NCBI RefSeq assembly: GCF_003144405.1
Contig: NZ_PENW01000005.1
Location: 123,866-187,865, forward strand
Direction of reading: 5' to 3'
Source: Proteus cibi
GTDB taxonomy: Bacteria; Pseudomonadota; Gammaproteobacteria; Enterobacterales; Enterobacteriaceae
DNA: 64,000 bases
Position numbers and translations under genes: made by a program. The notes below the pieces were generated by a model that ran no database searches, was not told the DNA's origin, and was given only the letters and a program-made list of their open reading frames with translations. Positions 25,868 through 35,247 of this stretch are shown here, one piece after another (the first letter of the stretch is position 1; the number at the start of each line of letters is the position of its first letter).

Positions 25868-28489
25868 TCAACCTTCAGTTTTGACTAATTGTGGCTGAGA
25901 TGGTGATTCAGTTCTCTCTTGTGCTGAATAAGAGATTGATGGAGTGTCCCCACACGTTAATAATAGCGAAGAAATAAAGATACCTTCATCTAATTGAGGC
26001 ACTTGTACTTCACACTGTTTTTTACCACTCCAACGTACATCTAAAATCTCACCAGAGTTTATTCCACTTAAATAAACATTACCGCTATCATTCACGATGC
26101 CCAGTTCTCGTCCTTTTTCTGTGGTAATGCTAGCGCCAAATGGTGGATAACTTCCGTCTTTCAAGCGGACAATCGCCATCGCTTTTTGTCCTGAAATAAC
26201 GTCAAACTCACGGTAACCTATCGCCCCTTCGGTCAGGGTTAATTGTTGAATTGAACGCACCGCATCAACATCATCAGGTAATTTATCTAAATCAATTGTT
26301 GCACTACTCCGATAGTAATTATTGATATCTGGAAGTACTGCTTTACCAAAATAGTTAGTATGGCTCACAGCCCCTAAGCTTCTAATTGGTACATCCGCCA
26401 CCCCATTAGTATCGACCAATAGACGCGCAGCCCCTGGCATTGCAGTACGATGGAATGCTCCGCCTTTAGGTGTTAACGTTGCACCGCCTTGTAGCGAAAG
26501 TGATGCTGAAGTATTTTCACCTTGAATATGACTCGCACTTGCTGTTACCAATGCTGTATCACCATAACGCGTATAATAAGCATCGGCAGAAGGACGACCA
26601 CGGCTACTTAAACCTGCACCTAAGCGATAGTTATTATTGTCATCGAGGCGGTCAAAATAGCTCACATTATGAGAGTTACCATTCTTATTAATGACTGTGT
26701 TATAACTAATTGTGGCTTTATCACTCCAAGGCATACTGACGTTTAGATAAACACCATCATCATTCTCACCATTAAATTTATTGCGGTAAGCCGATAAATT
26801 GATATTGATATTTTTAAAGCTACCAATATCCATAAACTTAGATAAAGATAAGTTGTAATAATCGTTATTAGGCTTATTCCAATAAGTTTGATGGTTATAG
26901 TTAAGATAAGCACTCAAGCCCAAATCTGGGAATTGCTTACTTAATGTTATGGTATAAAGCTCTTTATTATTATCACGGTTGTTATCACGATAACGACGAT
27001 CTAAATATTGATCCATACTCATAAAGTCACGTTCAGAGAAGCGGTAACCTGCGAAAGTCACCTGACCATTAATAGCCTCAAAACGTTTAGAGTAGCTCAC
27101 TCGATAAGAGCCACCATGATAGCGCTTATCATCATTAGGAATTTTTGCCCATGAATGTGTTGCATCAAAGGATATTGCCCCTAATACCATTAGGTCACGA
27201 CCAATACCTAAAGAAACAGAATTATAATCTCCCGCAACTAATGAACCGCCATAGAGTGACCAACCATTTGTGACCCCCCATGAAAACTCACCCATTGCAA
27301 ACACGGGCCCTTCAGTTTTATGATCCATATCAGAAGGTTTACCTGCTGATATTTTATATTGCACTCGACCTGGGCGTGTTAAGTAAGGGATACTTGCCGT
27401 ATCCATTTGGTATTCTTGTACAGAACCATCTTGCTCTTCAACACGAACATCCAGCTTACCACTGACTGCATCATTAAGATTTTGAATACGGAATGGACCC
27501 GGTGCGACCTGAGTTTCATAGATCACACGACCTTGCTGACTAATCGTCACTTTCGCATTCGATTTTGCAATACCGGTTACTTCAGGTGCATAACCTCTTA
27601 AATTAGGAGGCAACATCTGATCATCCGTTAATAAACTGATACCAGTAAAACGGAAGTTATCAAAAATATCAGAGCGTGAATAAGTCTCACCCATCACAAG
27701 GCGAGCACCCCATTGGGTTATTGCTCGATAAAGGTAATATTGACTCCAATCCCAATTATTCTCAGTACTACCATTTACACCGGTTGTGTGTTGATAATTG
27801 GCTTGCCAATCAGCACGAAAACGCCAAACACCTAAGTTAGCACCCGCTGTACCGCTACCCGTAACTTGTTGTCTTTGTTTACCATTAGCGGGATCGGTCA
27901 CATTAGCATTCAGGTTATAGTCAAAAATAAGTCCTGAAATCCCCTCATCCCAACGAGAAGGTGGGTCCCAATCTTCAGTAGCATACTCAACATAGGCTTG
28001 AGGAATAGTCACAATAAAACTACCTGCACCTAAGTTAGTACTTGTTGTCATACCCGGTATTGATGACTCATCAAGACAGGCATCGCCATCTTTCCAAGTT
28101 ACCGCTTTGAGCCACTCAGGTTTCAATGTAAATTGATTGACTAATTCGCGAGGAATACAAGGAACACTCGCTTTGGGATCATTTTCGGGAACAATATAAT
28201 TAATGGTATAAAGGTCAGGTAATTCATTATTGTTCACTTTAACAATAAATTCATACTTACCTGGCATAATATAACCAGCACGAGAGAAGTCAGATAAATC
28301 AATATTTTGTTTATCTTTAAGATCAAGAATATCAGAGTTAAACTCGATATCACCGGCTGCAAATGCCGCACTAGAGGCGCTCGCCATACCAGCAATAATT
28401 AAATAGATCAGTGCTGCAACAGGTCGAATTGTATGCTGATTACTCTTTTTTTCTGCTTTTCTTGAAGCAGTTTTGAATGATTTAGCCAT
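25868..28489 (-). CDS. outer-membrane fimbrial usher, mrp' copy (MrpC family)
   Basis: 873 residues from ATG 28489, matching the start context of the second copy. An N-terminal domain after the signal peptide ('IEFNSDILDLKDKQNIDLSD') binds chaperone-subunit complexes. The beta-barrel with 'LPPNLRGYAPEVTGIAKSNA' (plug region) and the C-terminal domains ('GYREFDVISGQKAMAIVRL', 'PPFGASITTEKGRELGIV') follow. It is a full-length PapC-type usher with no frameshift, so this operon can export fimbriae on its own. Confidence 0.92.
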   Translation of the reverse strand: MAKSFKTASRKAEKKSNQHTIRPVAALIYLIIAGMASASSAAFAAGDIEFNSDILDLKDKQNIDLSDFSRAGYIMPGKYEFIVKVNNNELPDLYTINYIVPENDPKASVPCIPRELVNQFTLKPEWLKAVTWKDGDACLDESSIPGMTTSTNLGAGSFIVTIPQAYVEYATEDWDPPSRWDEGISGLIFDYNLNANVTDPANGKQRQQVTGSGTAGANLGVWRFRADWQANYQHTTGVNGSTENNWDWSQYYLYRAITQWGARLVMGETYSRSDIFDNFRFTGISLLTDDQMLPPNLRGYAPEVTGIAKSNAKVTISQQGRVIYETQVAPGPFRIQNLNDAVSGKLDVRVEEQDGSVQEYQMDTASIPYLTRPGRVQYKISAGKPSDMDHKTEGPVFAMGEFSWGVTNGWSLYGGSLVAGDYNSVSLGIGRDLMVLGAISFDATHSWAKIPNDDKRYHGGSYRVSYSKRFEAINGQVTFAGYRFSERDFMSMDQYLDRRYRDNNRDNNKELYTITLSKQFPDLGLSAYLNYNHQTYWNKPNNDYYNLSLSKFMDIGSFKNININLSAYRNKFNGENDDGVYLNVSMPWSDKATISYNTVINKNGNSHNVSYFDRLDDNNNYRLGAGLSSRGRPSADAYYTRYGDTALVTASASHIQGENTSASLSLQGGATLTPKGGAFHRTAMPGAARLLVDTNGVADVPIRSLGAVSHTNYFGKAVLPDINNYYRSSATIDLDKLPDDVDAVRSIQQLTLTEGAIGYREFDVISGQKAMAIVRLKDGSYPPFGASITTEKGRELGIVNDSGNVYLSGINSGEILDVRWSGKKQCEVQVPQLDEGIFISSLLLTCGDTPSISYSAQERTESPSQPQLVKTEG

Positions 28490-28509
28490 AAATAATCCAA
28501 CCAATCCAT

Positions 28510-29070
28510 TTAATAATATTCAAGTTTAAAACGCAGGGTTGCCTGATAATTACCTGCTCGTGGGATGTCGTTATTTTTAACCAGTCTTGCTTGATACAAC
28601 AAAGACAACGATTTGGTATCGATATCCACAGGAGGTAAAGGTTTCCCTGGTGTTGCCAATCTTCCGTAACGGTCAGCAATAGCTAACGAAGCACCTTTCG
28701 CATCGCCGAAAAGTTGGAATAATCCGTTCTGTGCGGGGCCTTCAAATGTAGCAATAAAACGAGGACGTTCAGCTTGCGTGCCTTTTTCGTCAACAAGGGA
28801 ACATTCTGTTAATCGAATAGAAAAGTATTCAATAGGTCCTTGACCATCTATAGCTAAGGTCGGAATAGACACGGTACTTAAAGAGATAACTTGCTCTCGA
28901 CTTCCAGCCGAGATAGTACATGTTGGCTCTAATATAGAACCTTGTAGACTAACCACGCCGAATCGCTGATGTGATTTTACATCTTGTTTTATGTCTGTCA
29001 CTGCCATTACAGGTTTAACAAATAATCCCGTTGCAACAAGTAATAATAGTGGCACTATTTTGCGATTCAT
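28510..29070 (-). CDS. MrpB-type minor subunit, mrp' copy
   Basis: 186 residues with a signal peptide to about residue 23 (VKPVMA). Its 'QGSILEPTCTISAGSREQVI' motif and 'GNYQATLRFKLEYY' C-terminus match PapH-like termination/anchor pilins. It is 20 bp upstream of the usher gene. In the PapH model it ends fibre growth at the base. Confidence 0.85.
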   Translation of the reverse strand: MNRKIVPLLLLVATGLFVKPVMAVTDIKQDVKSHQRFGVVSLQGSILEPTCTISAGSREQVISLSTVSIPTLAIDGQGPIEYFSIRLTECSLVDEKGTQAERPRFIATFEGPAQNGLFQLFGDAKGASLAIADRYGRLATPGKPLPPVDIDTKSLSLLYQARLVKNNDIPRAGNYQATLRFKLEYY

Positions 29071-29115
29071 TGTTTTCTACTCCATAAGGTAAACCATAAA
29101 ATAAAGCTAAAAATG

Positions 29116-29143
29116 AAGCCCTATACATCCTTATACAGGGCTT
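29116..29143 (-). terminator. intercistronic hairpin between mrpA' and mrpB'
   Basis: AAGCCCT pairs with AGGGCTT (29116-29122 and 29137-29143), with a partly paired inner part around CATCC. It sits 16 bp after the major subunit stop and is positionally equivalent to 38497-38516. It probably gives partial termination or an mRNA end that raises MrpA over the assembly proteins. Confidence 0.6.
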
Positions 29144-29159
29144 AAAAACAGAAGATCTA

Positions 29160-29687
29160 TTATTGGTAAGTTAATGCGAAAGTTGCGATCGCAGTAAAGT
29201 CACCAGGTACAGCTGCATCTGTTGAAGAACCTTGTAAGTAAGCAGCAAAGTTCAGATCATTTGAACCGTCACGAATAGTTTGAGCTTTTGTTGGTTCACC
29301 TAATTTAATTTGTGTACCACCTGCATCAGTAATAACAACTGCTGCGTTTTTCGCTAAACCTTCGATGCCTAAAGAACCTGGCAGAATAGCGGCTGCTTCA
29401 GCACCAGTGAAGGTAGTTTGAACTGTTTTATAAGTTTCAGTAGAGCATTGTAATAATTTGATTTTGAAAGTATTAGATACGCTACGGCCACCATCTTTCA
29501 GTGCATTTGCTGAAACTTGTCCTAGTGGAACACGTTGGTCACCTGAGTTAGGATCGATTGAACATGGAGCATCGATGATTGAACCCCAAAATTCTACAGT
29601 ACCATGACCTTGATCAGCAGCGAATGCAGAACCAGCAGCAACAGTTAAGCCTAAACCTAAAACTAAACCTAATTTATTTAATTTCAT
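29160..29687 (-). CDS. MrpA-type major fimbrial subunit, mrp' copy
   Basis: 175 residues from ATG 29687, the same length and start context as the second copy. The signal peptide ends AAGSAFA. The mature pilin has 'GSIIDAPCSIDPNSGDQRV', the second cysteine in 'LLQCSTETYKTVQ' and the C-terminal strand 'GDFTAIATFALTYQ'. It differs from the other MrpA mostly in the exposed early and middle part, consistent with antigenic divergence. Confidence 0.9.
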   Translation of the reverse strand: MKLNKLGLVLGLGLTVAAGSAFAADQGHGTVEFWGSIIDAPCSIDPNSGDQRVPLGQVSANALKDGGRSVSNTFKIKLLQCSTETYKTVQTTFTGAEAAAILPGSLGIEGLAKNAAVVITDAGGTQIKLGEPTKAQTIRDGSNDLNFAAYLQGSSTDAAVPGDFTAIATFALTYQ

Positions 29688-31530
29688 CTTTATGTTTCCT
29701 GAAAATATAAGAACGAAGATATTTAAAATAATAAAATTCAATATAAGCAAATTGCTTAAATGAATGACACACTAAATAGAGTTTCTATATTTTGATAAAA
29801 TTCATCCAGCCAATTTCATATTTAATTATGAAATTAGATAAAGGAACCGTATCAAGTTGGATATATTATTCTCTCCGGTTTTATTTAAGTCAAACCACCC
29901 CAAATTCATTAAGTCTATTTTTATTAATTTACTGATATTAGGTGTATTTTTTACATTTTCATACAAAATATTACTTTTTGAAAATAGCTAAAATGGAATT
30001 TAAAACTAAATACTCACTCTTAAAAAGAGTGAAATGAGACTTAAATTCTACTATCTCAAAATTTAAAGTGAAAAGATCTAACTGTCTTTTTATGAATAGG
30101 AGTAATAGTAAATTAAATAACATTTTCCTATTTATTTATTTTAACTCAAAATAACTAAAATTTTACATATTATAACAAATCAGCTTTAACACATTGATTT
30201 ATAAATAGATCAAAATAATGAGTTTGTTAATTTATTTATTATCATTATTTACTACCGCGTAGAAAACACACTAATCCAATCCTTTAATGACAATCTTAAA
30301 TAGATTAAAACATTAAGAATAAAACCAAGAATAGACATAAGTCGTTGTATTTTATAAATAAACATATAGTTACATTATTTATAATTACTATTATTTACAA
30401 TAAATAACATAAAAAGAGTATAAAAAGCATAACCAATTGATTTGTAATGGATTATATAAAAAAGACAATCAAAAATAGAGTGTTTTGATAATAATTTAAC
30501 ACTTGAGGTTAAGTGTTTATACTTAGGAAATTAAGGTCAGAAAGTGAGTTTTTTGTACAATTTGCATTTTTTGATTAAGAACACACTCATAAGTTAACTA
30601 ACTGATAATTCAAAAAAGAAATTAGAGTAATGACTATTTTTTTCTCAAAAAAACCTAAATTTTTAATCATTTGATTGAGAATAATTACGCTTTTTTTGGG
30701 TAAAATTTTTAATGTATTTATTAAGATCTACTTCAAAAAATTAAATTATTTATTTACTGGATTATTGACTATTTTACGTATTGCTACTAATTTCATTATT
30801 AGCTTATTCATATTATTGCTCTTTCATTGGATCTACATATTTTTATCCAAATAGAAACACGATAAAATACATTTTATTTACATTGTGCACATATCAATTT
30901 AACATTACTCGGATAATGCGTATACATATTAGTCGTTATTACTTGTTTTTTAATTATCAAATCTTTTTCAATAAGAATATTGGCGTTTTTTTATCTTTAC
31001 GATAAATTAGGAATAGTTTTATATTATCTGAATAGATTTAACTTATTTTCGAATAGTTAATTAACTTAAAGAAGTAAGTTTTTAGATATATATTGGAAAT
31101 TATCTTTTATAGACTAAATGATAATGAGTTAATAATTTAAATAAAAATAGAGGATCACATTAGTATTATTTAATTATTAGGCTAACACCATCTTAATGAG
31201 AGCATCGTTATTGGAGTATCTTTATTTAATAAATTCAGTTAGCTTTATTTATCTTTTTCATGATGCAATAAAAAAAAGATATGTTTAACCGAATCGAAGT
31301 CGATTTTTTTAAAATACTCGCTTTAAGAGTATTCCGATCCCCTCCTTCCAGAAAAATGCCTTTTTTAGATAATTATTATCATCATAAAATGATAATTTTA
31401 CATTTATGCCCCCTGTTTTTTCTTATAAGAGAGTAATAATTGATCATTGATATCTTCTCTTTTTTCCTGACTACGCGACCAATAACTCACGTTTGACTAA
31501 CAGCACTTAGTGTTTTTTTAGGATAAAAAA
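29688..31530. other. 1.8-kb non-coding gap between the two mrp operons
   Basis: No credible gene is visible; a plus-strand frame at 30781-31005 lacks an RBS and coding-like composition. No mrpI homologue is found. The first ~130 bp upstream of mrpA' still resemble the leader of the other mrpA. At 29893-29912 'AAACCACCCCAAATTCATT' resembles, imperfectly, the left inverted repeat of the switch, and GGTGTATT occurs at 29941-29948. Short hairpins are AATCGAAGTCGATT followed by T's near 31292-31312 and AATACTC/GAGTATT near 31316-31334. Confidence 0.45.
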
Positions 31531-31552
31531 AGGGCAGGGTATCCCCTGCCTT
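31531..31552 (-). terminator. terminator of the mrp operon
   Basis: GGCAGGG (31533-31539) pairs with CCCTGCC (31544-31550). Read on the minus strand it is followed by TTTTTTT, about 75 bp after the mrpJ stop codon. Confidence 0.85.
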
Positions 31553-31627
31553 ACCAATTTGGTAATCAATCAAAGAAAAAGCATACGCTGTAAAACACTA
31601 AGTTTGAGTGTCCTTTAGCGATATGCG

Positions 31628-31948
31628 TTAGTATAAAAAAACATCAGGCATCGTTTCTGCAATGATGTTACTTCGTTTATCGTTACGCTGATTTTCTGAT
31701 GAGGATTTTGGTATAAAACAGTCTTCAAAAAACCAATAAATAGGTGTATTTAGATAATTGGCTAATAAAACAAGATAGCTTAAATCAATCTTATTCATAC
31801 CGCGCTCATATCGAGAAAATTGCTGTTGGCTTACACCAATTTTTTCAGCAATTTGCATACCGGTGTAACCTAATTCTTTACGCTTTTTCTGAATTCGTTT
31901 TCCAACTAACGCATTAACATCAATATCTGTAAAATCGTAATTCATCAT
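31628..31948 (-). CDS. mrpJ: MrpJ, XRE-type repressor of motility
   Basis: 106 residues from ATG 31948 (a second ATG follows directly). The single HTH ('GKRIQKKRKELGYTGMQIAE' then 'KIGVSQQQFSRYERGMNKID') and 'YWFFEDCF' match MrpJ. As the last gene of the mrp operon it is expressed when the promoter switch is ON and represses flhDC, so adhesive cells stop swimming. GGTGGA precedes the start. Confidence 0.92.
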   Translation of the reverse strand: MMNYDFTDIDVNALVGKRIQKKRKELGYTGMQIAEKIGVSQQQFSRYERGMNKIDLSYLVLLANYLNTPIYWFFEDCFIPKSSSENQRNDKRSNIIAETMPDVFLY

Positions 31949-31968
31949 ATATCCACCTATTATCATGA

Positions 31969-32796
31969 TTAAGGCATCGTTAAAATAATTGAGCCAGAAC
32001 CAGAGAAGTAGCCCGGTGCAACACGACCATTGGTGTGTAAAATTGATTTAACCTCTACAGGTATACTTCCATTTTTAGGAACATCAATTACAGACCCTTT
32101 TTCACCAGGATAACCATCGAGAAATAAATCAGCATAAAGACTATTATCAGGTCGTAATGGTACGCGACCACTGTCTGAGCCTGATGCAATAACCAAAACT
32201 TTCATTGCCAAGTTACAAGTCACATTAATATTTTGAGCACGAGCCGCATTTTCTAAACTGACTTCATCAATATCACCATAATTGAGGTTTACTGCTCCTT
32301 CTGTTATTTTGCAGGCACCAACAGGTGGTGGTGCAATACCACATAATGATCCCGGTAATAAACGTCCATTCGGAGACCAACCTCCTGCCTTGGATTCATA
32401 AAATAATCCAACACATTCTTGGTTTGAGGTAAGTGGATCACCATCGTGTCTTGCCGTTCCTTGTATCGGAAAGCTTTCAACACGCATTACCGCATCACGA
32501 ACGCCTGCTAAATAGCGTTCTTTTTCAACACGAACAATACTTCTTACCGCCGAACCTGGGGAACCATTAGCATCATGCTTATGGTTTATAGTTATCCAGC
32601 ATTGACTCCAGCCATAACAAGGGTTAGGAGTATAAGGTTCTTCAGGGTCCCAACGCTGAATAACATAGGTGTAAGTGGCGTGAGCAGGCTCACCTTCAGA
32701 ATGTGTAATGTAAGAAAAGATAGATGCCATTGCCGGTGCCGAAAACAGCAAACCGATTGCAATACATAAAGCCGGAAATCGCTTTAATATGGACAT
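31969..32796 (-). CDS. mrpH: MrpH, zinc-dependent fimbrial tip adhesin
   Basis: 275 residues from ATG 32796, the known MrpH length; the ORF could extend 4 codons further. With this start the zinc ligands fall at His72, His74 ('INHKHD') and His117 ('ARHDG'), the positions I recall for P. mirabilis MrpH. The signal peptide ends APAMA. The C-terminal pilin domain ends 'YFSGSGSIILTMP'. It caps the fimbria and mediates mannose-resistant haemagglutination. Confidence 0.92.
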   Translation of the reverse strand: MSILKRFPALCIAIGLLFSAPAMASIFSYITHSEGEPAHATYTYVIQRWDPEEPYTPNPCYGWSQCWITINHKHDANGSPGSAVRSIVRVEKERYLAGVRDAVMRVESFPIQGTARHDGDPLTSNQECVGLFYESKAGGWSPNGRLLPGSLCGIAPPPVGACKITEGAVNLNYGDIDEVSLENAARAQNINVTCNLAMKVLVIASGSDSGRVPLRPDNSLYADLFLDGYPGEKGSVIDVPKNGSIPVEVKSILHTNGRVAPGYFSGSGSIILTMP

Positions 32797-32817
32797 ATAA
32801 AACCTCAACCCTAATAA

Positions 32818-33366
32818 TTAGTCATAATTCAAATGGAATGTGGCTATTGCACTAAATGGGCCGCGTTTAATGGATTGATTAGCAATCGCATCTGGCTCCC
32901 CTTGAATAAAGGCATAAAAATTTAAAATCGTGTCATCCGCATTTAATGACATTTTGTCTGTTTCTTTATTAACAGGTAGCGCATTTCCATTTTCAGATTC
33001 CAGTCCAACTGCAATACCCGCGGCTTGGCTGCTTGGGCTAATCGCTAGAAAACCTTGTCCTGCCATAGCTTGATTTTCATCACCTTTAAAGGTGATCTTG
33101 ACGCTTTTACCAATCGTTAAATCACATTCAGACAAACGTATTTGAAACAACTTGCTTGGTGTTCTTTGATACGCATAAAGGTTCTTGTCCGGAATATTGC
33201 CAAAATCTAGCTCAACGGTTTCGTCACCGGGCTTTATGGTGCAGGGCTCGTCAACTAATATGCCGTGAAAACGCATATTGTCCGGTGCTGAGAAAGCGGT
33301 TGATGTTAATCCGGTAAATGTGGCTAGCCCCAATATGAACGGGATCGATAATCTTTTAATATTCAT
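32818..33366 (-). CDS. mrpG: MrpG minor fimbrial subunit
   Basis: 182 residues from ATG 33366, which has AGGAG at 7-base spacing. The longer frame to 33420 would overlap mrpF. Signal peptide to about residue 24; 'GILVDEPCTIKPGDETVELD' and 'FSAIATFHLNYD' identify the pilin fold. It lies between the adhesin and the other minor subunits, as in the published mrp order. Confidence 0.9.
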   Translation of the reverse strand: MNIKRLSIPFILGLATFTGLTSTAFSAPDNMRFHGILVDEPCTIKPGDETVELDFGNIPDKNLYAYQRTPSKLFQIRLSECDLTIGKSVKITFKGDENQAMAGQGFLAISPSSQAAGIAVGLESENGNALPVNKETDKMSLNADDTILNFYAFIQGEPDAIANQSIKRGPFSAIATFHLNYD

Positions 33367-33376
33367 CAATACGCTC

Positions 33377-33862
33377 CTATTGGTATTCAGCAAGCAGTGT
33401 TGCTGAAACTTCAAATGCACCTTCAGGTAAAGTGCTACCGGGTCTTTTAACGGGCACCGCTTGGATCACGGGGGGATTATCCGGTGATATCGCAATGCGT
33501 TCGTTTAATTTAAAAGGCTTACCATCTTGCGTAAGATGAATACCTAGATCTGGAATATTGGTTTGTAGCGCAGCTTCATCAAACTGTGTTTTAGGACCAA
33601 TAATAGAAAGCCCTAAATCCCAACCTTTTAAATTTGGATCACAAACCAGTCGGTAATTCACCGATTCGGTATAGTTAATGCCATCTACTTTATGAATACC
33701 CACGTTGTGCCCAAAATAGACATCAATCAGTTCGTTATTGCTAATGACACAAGGGGGTGGCACTAATAAGGTGCCAAATAATTTCATATTAGGTGCGTCT
33801 GCACTCATGACAGAATAAGAATTCAGTAATGCAATCAGACACATGTACTTTAATTTATTCAT
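33377..33862 (-). CDS. mrpF: MrpF minor fimbrial subunit
   Basis: 161 residues with a signal peptide ending near 'SYSVMSA'. 'GTLLVPPPCVISNNELIDVY' and 'FEVSATLLAEYQ' are typical of PapK/PapE-like pilins. It is 11 bp from mrpE and 10 bp from mrpG, so it is within the operon. It likely sits in the tip section below MrpG/MrpH. Confidence 0.9.
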   Translation of the reverse strand: MNKLKYMCLIALLNSYSVMSADAPNMKLFGTLLVPPPCVISNNELIDVYFGHNVGIHKVDGINYTESVNYRLVCDPNLKGWDLGLSIIGPKTQFDEAALQTNIPDLGIHLTQDGKPFKLNERIAISPDNPPVIQAVPVKRPGSTLPEGAFEVSATLLAEYQ

Positions 33863-33873
33863 CTTCTGACCTC

Positions 33874-34419
33874 TTACTGATAATCCACATGCAGTGTGCC
33901 ACTTGCGACAAAATCACCACCCACTAAGGCTTCATTCTGATCACGAACCGGAATAGCTTCTAATTCAGGTAAGTTGGGATAGGTAAAATTCACCGCCTTA
34001 CCTAAATCTAATAAGTTTCCCTGATACAGAATACGCACGCCCAATCCCGTAATGTTTGTTTGTAGCGCATTTGAATCAAATCCAGTTGCGCTACCCGTCA
34101 CATAAACTTTCATGGCATTGGTTGGCATTTTTTGGCAAGTCGCGGTGTAGTGAATAGGCTCTTTATAACGAACACCATCAATACGTGTACTCATTACCTC
34201 ACCAAAATTAACTTCAATCATTTTGCCGTCATTAATTAAGCAAGGTGGTGGTGCAATGACATTGCCTGTAATATTGATATAAACGATGCCGGGAATAACA
34301 TCTTTCACCGCTCTGGCGGGTAAATTCGCAACAGCAGTAAAACTTAGGCCTCCAGTAAACGTTGCCAAAATAAGAATCAACACTGCTTTGCTTGGGCTAA
34401 ACCGCTGTTCCATTTTCAT
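33874..34419 (-). CDS. mrpE: MrpE minor fimbrial subunit
   Basis: 181 residues from ATG 34419, preceded by AGGT; a second ATG lies two codons later. After the signal peptide it has 'GNVIAPPPCLINDGKMIEVN' and ends 'FVASGTLHVDYQ'. It is a minor pilin of the adaptor type and paralogous to the gene at 24504. Confidence 0.9.
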   Translation of the reverse strand: MKMEQRFSPSKAVLILILATFTGGLSFTAVANLPARAVKDVIPGIVYINITGNVIAPPPCLINDGKMIEVNFGEVMSTRIDGVRYKEPIHYTATCQKMPTNAMKVYVTGSATGFDSNALQTNITGLGVRILYQGNLLDLGKAVNFTYPNLPELEAIPVRDQNEALVGGDFVASGTLHVDYQ

Positions 34420-34432
34420 AAAATAGACCTAT

Positions 34433-35191
34433 TTAGTTTCCTGCTGATGTTTCTGTGACTTTGCATTCATTGCCATTACAGGTGAATTTCATCTGTGGAC
34501 GTCCACCGTAATCATTGATGTAACTGAGTACTGGTGATGCCCCAAACGCGGAAGCATGCAGATTTATCGTTCCTGTACTTTTAGGGGCAATCATGATCGG
34601 TTCAAAACCATCAAGGCTTTTTCCTTGTAACCCGGTTAACCCATCCACTAATGTCACGTAATAAGGTGTTGGGTTATTCACTTCATAACGATCACCTTTC
34701 TTTATTAAGGTAATTTTTTCCTGCCAAGGATGAGTGAGATCCGTTTGTGTGGCATAAATCGATGCTGGGCGATAAAACAACTTAATTCTTGTTTGTAATG
34801 CAATTTGCAACACATTGGGTTTATCACTACGAGGTGGAATTTCACGCAAGTTAAAATAGAAAACGCTTTCTCTATCTTGTGGTAATTTGGCAATATCCGG
34901 TAATGACTGTACTTTTACTTGGCTTTTATCGCCCGGCTCTATACGCTGAATCGGCGGTAATACTAATAATGGGCTGTCAATACGTTCTCCATTTTCATTT
35001 TCCATCCAGCCCTGAGCTAAGTAAGGCAGCTCTTTGTTTTGATTACTGACATTTAAGCTAATCGATTTATCGGCACCATTAAAAATGACACGCGTTCTAT
35101 CTAAAGCAATCGCAGCAAGGGCTTGACTAGTAAAGACCATTCCAGTCAATAAAGTGGTTGTTACAATGAATAAGCGCTTTGATAACATCAT
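34433..35191 (-). CDS. mrpD: MrpD periplasmic fimbrial chaperone
   Basis: 252 residues with a signal peptide (to SQALA). Motifs 'ALDRTRVIFNGADKSISLNV', 'ESVFYFNLREIPPRSDKPN' and the C-terminal cysteine pair 'FTCNGNECK' mark a PapD-like chaperone. It is nearly identical to the mrp' chaperone in the core, so the two may be interchangeable. Confidence 0.92.
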   Translation of the reverse strand: MMLSKRLFIVTTTLLTGMVFTSQALAAIALDRTRVIFNGADKSISLNVSNQNKELPYLAQGWMENENGERIDSPLLVLPPIQRIEPGDKSQVKVQSLPDIAKLPQDRESVFYFNLREIPPRSDKPNVLQIALQTRIKLFYRPASIYATQTDLTHPWQEKITLIKKGDRYEVNNPTPYYVTLVDGLTGLQGKSLDGFEPIMIAPKSTGTINLHASAFGASPVLSYINDYGGRPQMKFTCNGNECKVTETSAGN

Positions 35192-35247
35192 TTTGAATTA
35201 CTCTTTTTGTCTGAAATTATTTTTATCTTTTCCCTTCTTTCCTAACC

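Noticed and set aside
30781..31005. 74-residue plus-strand frame in the gap between the mrp operons
   Set aside because: No RBS, non-ATG start, AT-driven composition (Tyr/Phe/Ile), no similarity to anything recognised.
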